Part shown: piece by piece, positions 1 to 5,069 of the stretch
Numbering within the stretch: the first letter of the stretch is position 1
Layout of the letters: every line of letters starts with the position of its first letter
Source of the DNA: an uncultured Clostridia bacterium
GTDB taxonomy: Bacteria > Bacillota > Clostridia > UMGS1883
DNA length: 5,069 nucleotides
Assembly: GCA_947629615.1 (NCBI GenBank)
Contig: CANRER010000114.1
Span: forward strand, 1-5,069
Direction of reading: 5' to 3'
Program-made: the position numbers and the translations under genes
Notes under the pieces: model-generated
Databases searched by the model: none
Told to the model about the DNA's origin: nothing
The model's input: only the letters and a program-made list of their open reading frames with translations

Positions 1-637
1 GGGTCCCGCGGACTTTATCGAGGACGAACAGCTTTCCCTCGTCGTCGAAGGAGAGGATGGGCTTGATGTCGAGCATATTCGCGAAAAGCAGCGTGGCGGT
101 GTTTATGCGGCCCCCCTTTTTGAGGTGGTCGAGCTCGCTTACGACGAAAGCGGCGTTGAAATCGGCCGTGGCCTCCTTAAGGTAGGCTTCCACCTCGTCT
201 GTGGACGCGCCGTTTTCGACCATGTGCGCCGCGTGGATAACGGGCTGGGCGTAAAGGCAGGTGTAGGACTGCGAGTCCACCACCCTTATGTCGCAGCCGC
301 ACTCCTCCATGACCTCCGCCGCGGCCAAGTGGGCGTTCTGGCAGGTGCCGCTGGCCGTGCCGCTCAAAGAGGTGTAGATCATAGCGTCATAGCCGTTCGC
401 CGCCTCCTCGCGAAAAATATCGGCGAACTGGGCGGGGGTTATCTGGGTGGTTTTCGGCGGGGTTTCGGATTCGCGCAGACGCTTGTAAAAGTCGTCGATA
501 CTCTCGTCGATGTCGGCGCGAAGGTAGGTTTTGCCGTCGAAGCTGTAGGTTATGGGAATTACCCTTATGCCGTAACGCTCGGCCACGGGCGGCTTTAGGT
601 CGCTGCCGCTGTCGGTCAGAAGCTTGATTTTTGCCAT
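1..637 (-). CDS. DegV family protein, probable fatty-acid-binding subunit (partial, C-terminus off the window)
   Basis: The frame is open from ATG at 637 to the left edge and gives 212 residues without a stop. DegV proteins are usually about 280 residues, so roughly the last quarter is missing. Family hallmarks are visible: an N-terminal LLTDSGSDL (residues 6-14), TTQITPAQF (63-71, matching the usual TSQPS-type motif), SLSGTASGT (90-98), VVDSQS (119-124) and the very typical LDHLKKGGRI (169-178). In characterised members (FakB) the Thr and Ser of the second and third motifs hold the carboxylate of a bound fatty acid, which the kinase FakA phosphorylates for phospholipid synthesis; T63/T64 and S92 are the likely equivalents here. 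The protein should be cytosolic: no signal peptide or membrane segment is seen. The start is supported by AAGGAGG 8 bases upstream. The gene begins 30 bases after the ABC gene, probably in the same operon. Family assignment is firm; the bound lipid and any link to the transporter are unknown. Confidence 0.93.
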   Translation of the reverse strand, partial: MAKIKLLTDSGSDLKPPVAERYGIRVIPITYSFDGKTYLRADIDESIDDFYKRLRESETPPKTTQITPAQFADIFREEAANGYDAMIYTSLSGTASGTCQNAHLAAAEVMEECGCDIRVVDSQSYTCLYAQPVIHAAHMVENGASTDEVEAYLKEATADFNAAFVVSELDHLKKGGRINTATLLFANMLDIKPILSFDDEGKLFVLDKVRGT

Positions 638-645
638 TGTGTTTT

Positions 646-652
646 CCTCCTT
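646..652 (-). promoter_or_regulatory. Ribosome binding site of the DegV gene
   Basis: On the minus strand this reads AAGGAGG, a full Shine-Dalgarno match 8 bases before the ATG at 637. It lies wholly inside the 30-base gap after the ABC gene. It fixes the start of a gene whose stop lies outside the window. Confidence 0.85.
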
Positions 653-667
653 ATGTCAGTGTGGGGG

Positions 668-2941
668 TTATCTCGGCGGCGGGCCGCCGGGGCCGCCCCT
701 TCCGCCCCTGCCCGGGCCGTGACCGCCGCCGGGGGCGTCGATGGCCACCGAAAGGGCCGTCATAGTGCGCTGGGCGCGGACAAGACCGGCGTATATGCCG
801 TCCTTTTCCATAAGCTCGTTGTGGCTGCCCACCTCGGCTATGCGCCCTTCCTCGAGAACCACGAGGCGGTTGGCGTTTTTAAGCGTGGACAGCCTGTGCG
901 CAATTGCAAAGGTGGTGCGCCCGGCGGTTATCCTGCCGAGGGCCTGCTGAATTTGCTGCTCGGTTTCGGCGTCCACCGAGGCGGTGGCCTCGTCCAGTAT
1001 CATTATCTTTGGGTCGCTCAGCACGGCGCGGGCGATGGCTATGCGCTGCCGCTCGCCGCCGCTCAGCCGCTGACCCTTTTCGCCCACGTAGGTATCGTAC
1101 CCGTCGGGCAGGCCCAGTATGAAATCGTGGGCGTTGGCAATTTTTGCCGCCCTTATGCACTCATCGTCCGAGGCGTCGGGCCGCGCGTAGCGTATGTTGT
1201 TGATTATGCTGCCGCTGAAAAGGTAGCTTTCCTGAAGAACGACGCCGAGGTTGCTTTTGTAATTGTCTATGGCGTAATCCTCGATGTCGCTGCCGTCGAT
1301 GAGGATTTTGCCCTCGTCGGTCTTATACAGCCGCATCAAAAGGTTTATCACGGTGGATTTCCCGGCGCCGCTGTGGCCCACAAGGCCGATGGTTTCGCCC
1401 TTCGCGACGCTTAGATTGATGTTTTTCAAAACGCTCTTGTAGGACTTGTAGCCAAAGGTCACGTTGTCGAACTCGACCTCGCCGCCGATGTCGTCGGCGG
1501 ACAGCGGAGCCGCCGGTTCGGGCGGAACGTCCTCGTCCATTACCTCGAACACGCGCTGCGCGCTGGTTATGGCTTGGCTTATGTGGCGCGGCAGCATACT
1601 GAACCAGTCGAGGCGGCTGTATAGGTAGCCGGCGTAGGTGGAAAACTGCATCAGCTCGCCCAGCTCCATTCGCTGCCCAAGCACCAGCATACCGCCGTAA
1701 ATTGTGACAAAGTAGCTGCCGAAGCCGATGAGGAACTTGATTATCGGGAACACGGTGTAAACGTACTGCTCAGTTTTGCAGGTGATGTCCCGCACGGAGG
1801 AGGCCACGCTCTCGAAGCGGCGAACCTCGCGCTCCTCTTGGCCGAACACCTTAACTACCTTCACGCCGTTGAACACGTTGTTGAGGGTGTCGGTCAGCTT
1901 ATCCATCCAACGCCACTGTTTGTTGTAGCGCATACGAACCGACGTTCTTATGCGGTTTGTTATGAACAGGGCGATGGGTATGGGCAGCATGATGAGCAGC
2001 GCCATCATGGGGTTGAAGCTCACCACCACTATTCCGACGCCGATAAAGAGGCAGACCTCGTTCACGGCCTGCACGGCCACGTTTTGAATGAACTGCTGTA
2101 TGCGGCCCGTGTCGCCGTTTATGCGGTGCATAAGGTCGCCGGCGTTTTTTTCCTCGATATAGCCGAGCGGCATGGACTGCACCTTTTTGTATATGTCGTT
2201 GCGCAGGTCGCGGACGAAAAGGTTGCTCGCCTTGGCCGATACAACCTCGCGCACCGCGCCGATGGCCGTCGTCGCGAGGGAGCAAAGCCCCGTCAGCGCG
2301 ACGAGCCACAGCAAATGCCCCATAAGCCGCCCGCCCGCGCCGAACTGCGTCAGCACCTCGTCGATAAGCCGCTTGCTCACGTAGGGCGAATAGAGCATAA
2401 AGCCGCTGTTTGCCCAGAAAAGCAGCAGCAAAACCGCGTAATATCCCCAGCAGGGGCGGCTGACGCGCCATATGCGCTTAAGCACGCCGACGCGGTCGCT
2501 GCAATGGCGGCAGATGCGCGTGTTGCGAATGAAGGGCCGCCCGCAGTTGGGGCATTTTTTCTCGTCGTCCGTGCTGACGATGCCGGGGCGCGTTCCTTCG
2601 ATAAGCTCGTTTATAATGCGCTCGGCCATAGAGTAGCGGGCCATATGCTCCATCGTGAAAAACACTATGGGGAAGGGGTCGCCCGAGGGGTCGGCCTCGA
2701 GCATACCCGAGGAATTCAGCTCGCCGCAGCACACGCCGCTCAGGCTCGCCACCGGCACCACCTTTTCGAGCCGGTTTTCCCTTAACACGGCGAGCCTCGT
2801 CATGGTTATCACAAGGAAGCCCTCGGTGAACCTGCCGTCGGGCGTGAGGTCGTACGGCAGGCAGTATAAAATTTCTTCGCCGCCGAGCGCGGGGGCGAGA
2901 GCCTCGGCGCCTGCCTCGGGGAGGGCGTAATCCAGCTTCAT
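668..2941 (-). CDS. ABC transporter ATP-binding/permease half-transporter with N-terminal PH-like and zinc-ribbon extension
   Basis: A 757-residue exporter-type half-transporter, about 170 residues longer than the usual 580-600. Residues 1-120 form a soluble domain of beta-strand character that loosely resembles bacterial PH-like domains (weak call). A zinc ribbon follows, with C130, C133, C144 and C147 in a CxxC-x10-CxxC pattern. The membrane domain spans about 165-445, with hydrophobic segments near 165-185, 205-228, 290-308, 312-330 and 395-420. The nucleotide-binding domain (about 487-725) has A-loop Y498, Walker A GHSGAGKST (522-530), Q-loop Q570, signature LSGGERQR (626-633), Walker B ending D650-E651, and switch H682, all canonical. 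The C-terminus (737-757) is almost only Gly, Pro and Arg. The start is 15 bases after the DUF1854 gene, with GGAAG 7 bases before the ATG. It probably pairs with the ABC protein at 3529-5069 and exports an unknown substrate with ATP. Transporter class is certain, substrate unknown. Confidence 0.95.
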   Translation of the reverse strand: MKLDYALPEAGAEALAPALGGEEILYCLPYDLTPDGRFTEGFLVITMTRLAVLRENRLEKVVPVASLSGVCCGELNSSGMLEADPSGDPFPIVFFTMEHMARYSMAERIINELIEGTRPGIVSTDDEKKCPNCGRPFIRNTRICRHCSDRVGVLKRIWRVSRPCWGYYAVLLLLFWANSGFMLYSPYVSKRLIDEVLTQFGAGGRLMGHLLWLVALTGLCSLATTAIGAVREVVSAKASNLFVRDLRNDIYKKVQSMPLGYIEEKNAGDLMHRINGDTGRIQQFIQNVAVQAVNEVCLFIGVGIVVVSFNPMMALLIMLPIPIALFITNRIRTSVRMRYNKQWRWMDKLTDTLNNVFNGVKVVKVFGQEEREVRRFESVASSVRDITCKTEQYVYTVFPIIKFLIGFGSYFVTIYGGMLVLGQRMELGELMQFSTYAGYLYSRLDWFSMLPRHISQAITSAQRVFEVMDEDVPPEPAAPLSADDIGGEVEFDNVTFGYKSYKSVLKNINLSVAKGETIGLVGHSGAGKSTVINLLMRLYKTDEGKILIDGSDIEDYAIDNYKSNLGVVLQESYLFSGSIINNIRYARPDASDDECIRAAKIANAHDFILGLPDGYDTYVGEKGQRLSGGERQRIAIARAVLSDPKIMILDEATASVDAETEQQIQQALGRITAGRTTFAIAHRLSTLKNANRLVVLEEGRIAEVGSHNELMEKDGIYAGLVRAQRTMTALSVAIDAPGGGHGPGRGGRGGPGGPPPR

Positions 2942-2948
2942 TTCATCA

Positions 2949-2953
2949 CTTCC
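2949..2953 (-). promoter_or_regulatory. Weak ribosome binding site of the extended ABC gene
   Basis: On the minus strand GGAAG stands 7 bases before the ATG at 2941 and just after the TAG stop (2957-2959) of the DUF1854 gene. It is weaker than the AAGGAGG sites of the two neighbouring genes, which suggests translational coupling to the upstream gene. An ATG at 2944-2946 and a GTG at 2947-2949 are out of frame with the ABC protein, so 2941 is the best start. Confidence 0.55.
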
Positions 2954-2956
2954 GAA

Positions 2957-3502
2957 CTAAATCCATATTTCTATCAGCCTCAGGGCCTTTTCGCCTATCT
3001 TGTTCACGTCGGGGAAGATATAGCGGTTGCCGTCCACATCGACTATCATCACGCGCCCGCCGCCGAGGTTCAGCAAATTGCTGTTCATGTCGAACACCGT
3101 AAAGCTGCGGCCGCCGGCGGTGGTTTCCACCGTCCAGTAGGTGTGGCCGTATTCCTCCTTCACGTTCGTGACGGCGGTTATCTCCGGCACGAAGTAGCGT
3201 CTTTCCAGCTCCTCGTCGATGAGCGCGCGCTGCTCTCCGGTAAAGGCGGCCAAATCCTCAATAACGCCGTACTCCACGCGGCTGTCGCTGCGCTCGCGGT
3301 TTTCGCGCCGCACCGAGATGAATTTTTCGGGCTTGCGCAGCGGGAACATACGTAACAGCGCCACGCGCCCCAAATCCTCGCCGCCGAGCCTGAGCCCCAA
3401 CAGCCCGCCGTCAGTTCTGTAAAACTCGCACTTGTCGGGCGAAAGGTAGTTTATATCGGCGTAGGCCTTCATTTTGTTTTCATTTTTGTCATTGTTTCCC
3501 AT
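2957..3502 (-). CDS. DUF1854 family protein, ABC-transporter-associated
   Basis: A soluble protein of 181 residues with no signal peptide or membrane segment. I recognise the DUF1854 pattern: RMFPLRKP (51-58), a helical stretch with EELERRYFVPEI (97-108), YWTVETTAG followed by SFTVFD (122-138), GRVMIVDVDGNRY (149-161) and PD (164-165). The length fits the family. The first 15 or so residues are polar, rich in Asn and Lys, and probably disordered. The start at 3502 is preferred over the internal ATG at codon 11 because AAGGAGG sits 7 bases upstream of it. The gene lies between two ABC half-transporter genes, 26 bases after one and 15 before the other, so an accessory or regulatory role on the transporter is the natural inference. 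From memory, betaproteobacterial DUF1854 proteins also neighbour an ABC gene and are annotated as cyanophycin-metabolism-associated. The biochemical function is unknown to me. An enzymatic role cannot be excluded, but no catalytic motif is evident. Confidence 0.85.
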   Translation of the reverse strand: MGNNDKNENKMKAYADINYLSPDKCEFYRTDGGLLGLRLGGEDLGRVALLRMFPLRKPEKFISVRRENRERSDSRVEYGVIEDLAAFTGEQRALIDEELERRYFVPEITAVTNVKEEYGHTYWTVETTAGGRSFTVFDMNSNLLNLGGGRVMIVDVDGNRYIFPDVNKIGEKALRLIEIWI

Positions 3503-3509
3503 GCTTATG

Positions 3510-3516
3510 CCTCCTT
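3510..3516 (-). promoter_or_regulatory. Ribosome binding site of the DUF1854 gene
   Basis: The minus strand reads AAGGAGG 7 bases before the ATG at 3502, in the 26-base gap after the upstream ABC gene. It decides between the ATG at 3502 and the in-frame ATG ten codons later, which has no comparable site. Confidence 0.85.
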
Positions 3517-3528
3517 AATCCCCACTAT

Positions 3529-5069
3529 CTAAAGCTGCTCCTCGTCGCCGACGCCGCGTATGCGCAGAGCCTCGCGCTGGAGGCCGAGCATTCGCGCGTA
3601 GATGCCGTCGGGCTTATCGGCAAGCTCCTCGTGGGTGCCTATTTCGGCTATCTCGCCGCGCTCCACCACCACAAGGCGGTCGGCGTTCTTAAGCGTCGAA
3701 AGGCGGTGGGCGATGGCTATGGTGGTGCGGCCCTTGGTGAGGGTTTCGAGAGCCTGCTGTATCTGCTGCTCGGTTTCGGTGTCGAGCGAGGCGGTGGCCT
3801 CGTCCAAAATGAGAATGGCCGGGTCGAGAAGGACGGTGCGCGCTATGGATATGCGCTGACGCTCGCCGCCGCTGAGATTGGTTTTGCGCTTGCCTATTTC
3901 GGTCTCGTAGCCGTCGGGCAGCTTCATTATAAAGTCGTGGGCGTTCGCGAGCTTTGCCGCGCGGACTATCTCCTCCATCGAGGCGTCGGGCCGCGCGTAG
4001 GAGATGTTTTCGGCGATGGTGCCGTTAAAGAGGAAGGTTTCCTGCAAAACCATGCCTATCTGGCCGTGCAGGTCCTTCTGGCGTATCTTTTTCACGTTCA
4101 CGCCGTCTATCAGAAGCTCGCCCTCGTTCACGTCGTAAAGGCGGGTTATGATGTTCGTTATGGTGGACTTGCCCGCGCCGCTGTGGCCCACAAGACCTAT
4201 CATCTCGCCGGGCTCGACGCGGAAGCTCACGCCCTTAAGCACGGGCTTGTTCGGCTCGTAGGAAAAGGTCACGTCGCGCAGCTCTATCTCGCCCCTTATG
4301 CGGCCTATGTCCACGGGGTCCTTGGCCTCGGGTACGTCGGTCTGTCGGTCAACTATCTCGAAAATGCGCTGTGCGCTGTTCATGCAGTTGGCCCACCAGT
4401 CGTAGGTGCGTATCATGAAGTTTATCGGCGCGTAGAGCATACCCACATAGCCCACAAAGGTCATCAGCGTGCCGAAGGTCATATTCCCCGCAAGCACCTC
4501 GCGGCCGCCGAGGCCCCACACGAACAGCCCGCCTATCGTCATGATGTAGTTAAGCAGCGGAAAGACGCGCGCACTCATCAGCCCCTCGCGCACACGCACG
4601 TCGTAAAGCTCCTGCGTGGCGTCCTCGAAGCGGTTTATCTCGTTTTGCTCCTTGCCGAAGGCCTTCACCACGCGCACGCCCTGAAGCGCGTCGTTGATAA
4701 CGCTGTTCAGCTTGCTGGACTTGTGCCAGCCTATCCACTTGAAGCGGTTGAATTTGGGGATTACCTTTTTGATTATGTAAACTATCAGCGGCACCGGGAG
4801 CATGATAAGAAGGGCCAGCAGCGGGTTTGAGAAAAGCACCGCCGAGCCGACGCCGATTATGGTTATGGCGTTTATGATGAACTGGGGCAGGCCGTCGTTT
4901 AAGAAATACTGAATGTCGAGCGCGTCGGAGTTGACGCGGTTCATGAGGCTGCCGGTGTGCTTGGAATTGAAGAAGCTCATGCTGAGCCGCTGGAGCGCGT
5001 CGAAAACCTCGCTCTTCACGTCGTAGACTATCTTGCCCGACACCCTCGCCCCCACGCGTCCTTGAATTA
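3529..5069 (-). CDS. ABC transporter ATP-binding/permease half-transporter (partial, N-terminus off the window)
   Basis: An exporter-type half-transporter that ends with TAG at 3529-3531. The frame stays open to the right edge. A GTG at 5055 could be taken as a start, but the codons before it (Ile-Gln-Gly-Arg) continue the conserved region just ahead of the first intracellular helix, so the true start lies outside. About 512 residues are visible, and at least the first two membrane helices are missing. Numbering from the GTG codon, hydrophobic segments lie near 58-75, 78-97, 165-185 and 195-212. The nucleotide-binding domain has A-loop Y266, Walker A GHSGAGKST (290-298), Q-loop Q338, signature LSGGERQR (394-401), Walker B ending D418-E419, and switch H450, all canonical. 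Its close similarity to the other ABC protein (shared runs around Walker A, QIQQAL and AHRLSTLKNA) and the shared operon point to a heterodimer. The substrate is unknown. Whether it also carries an N-terminal extension cannot be seen. Confidence 0.95.
   Translation of the reverse strand, partial: IQGRVGARVSGKIVYDVKSEVFDALQRLSMSFFNSKHTGSLMNRVNSDALDIQYFLNDGLPQFIINAITIIGVGSAVLFSNPLLALLIMLPVPLIVYIIKKVIPKFNRFKWIGWHKSSKLNSVINDALQGVRVVKAFGKEQNEINRFEDATQELYDVRVREGLMSARVFPLLNYIMTIGGLFVWGLGGREVLAGNMTFGTLMTFVGYVGMLYAPINFMIRTYDWWANCMNSAQRIFEIVDRQTDVPEAKDPVDIGRIRGEIELRDVTFSYEPNKPVLKGVSFRVEPGEMIGLVGHSGAGKSTITNIITRLYDVNEGELLIDGVNVKKIRQKDLHGQIGMVLQETFLFNGTIAENISYARPDASMEEIVRAAKLANAHDFIMKLPDGYETEIGKRKTNLSGGERQRISIARTVLLDPAILILDEATASLDTETEQQIQQALETLTKGRTTIAIAHRLSTLKNADRLVVVERGEIAEIGTHEELADKPDGIYARMLGLQREALRIRGVGDEEQL

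Noticed and set aside
125..598. Plus-strand open frame of 157 codons
   Set aside because: It lies antisense to the DegV gene, whose minus-strand translation has clear family motifs and a strong ribosome binding site.
638..667. Possible terminator between the second ABC gene and the DegV gene
   Set aside because: The 30-base gap holds a ribosome binding site and no GC-rich hairpin followed by a T run.
653..1414. Plus-strand open frame of 253 codons opposite the nucleotide-binding domain
   Set aside because: Antisense shadow over Walker A, signature and Walker B coding sequence; no credible domain.
1838..2785. Plus-strand open frame of 315 codons opposite the second ABC gene
   Set aside because: Antisense shadow of the membrane domain and zinc ribbon of the 757-residue protein. 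The product is biased in composition with no recognisable motif.
941..4190. Similar DNA blocks in the two ABC genes (for example 941-1000 with 3751-3810, and around 1171 with 3981)
   Set aside because: These code for the same conserved nucleotide-binding motifs in paralogous genes, so they are explained by homology and constraint rather than by a mobile or functional repeat.
3631..4830. Plus-strand open frame of 399 codons opposite the first ABC gene
   Set aside because: It lies wholly antisense to a gene with intact ABC motifs. Its His/Ala/Val-rich product resembles no family I know and mirrors codon bias on the other strand; long antisense frames are common in GC-rich DNA.
5053..5055. GTG as the true start of the first ABC gene
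   Set aside because: The frame continues upstream to the window edge with conserved-looking residues, no ribosome binding site precedes it, and starting here would delete the first membrane helices.

Overview
The window is a piece of a GC-rich bacterial chromosome. All four genes lie on the minus strand, so transcription runs from the right end towards the left. A Clostridia-like Firmicute is the most likely source, for example an Oscillospiraceae or related gut lineage. The reasons are strong AAGGAGG ribosome binding sites, a DegV-family protein, a pair of exporter-type ABC half-transporters, and AGG (Arg) and ATA (Ile) codons used in spite of the high GC content. This placement is inference; there is no rRNA or other phylogenetic marker here.

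Layout in transcription order. (1) 5069-3529: the first ABC half-transporter, with its N-terminus cut off by the window edge. (2) 3502-2957: a 181-residue protein that I recognise as DUF1854. (3) 2941-668: a second ABC half-transporter of 757 residues. It carries an N-terminal extension of about 150 residues that ends in a four-cysteine zinc ribbon, and a Gly/Pro/Arg-rich C-terminal tail. (4) 637-1: a DegV-family, probably fatty-acid-binding, protein whose C-terminus is cut off by the window edge. The gaps are 26, 15 and 30 bases, with no room for a terminator and no recognisable promoter, so this looks like one polycistronic operon whose promoter lies beyond the right edge.

The two ABC proteins most likely form a heterodimeric exporter-type transporter, with the DUF1854 protein as a dedicated accessory. 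As I recall, DUF1854 and a matching ABC protein are annotated in Betaproteobacteria as associated with cyanophycin metabolism. No cyanophycin synthetase or cyanophycinase is visible here, so the substrate is open. DegV may be co-transcribed without a functional link. The most interesting points are the DUF1854/ABC/ABC module itself and the extended, zinc-ribbon-bearing second subunit. I saw no RNA genes, CRISPR arrays, mobile elements or long intergenic stretches.
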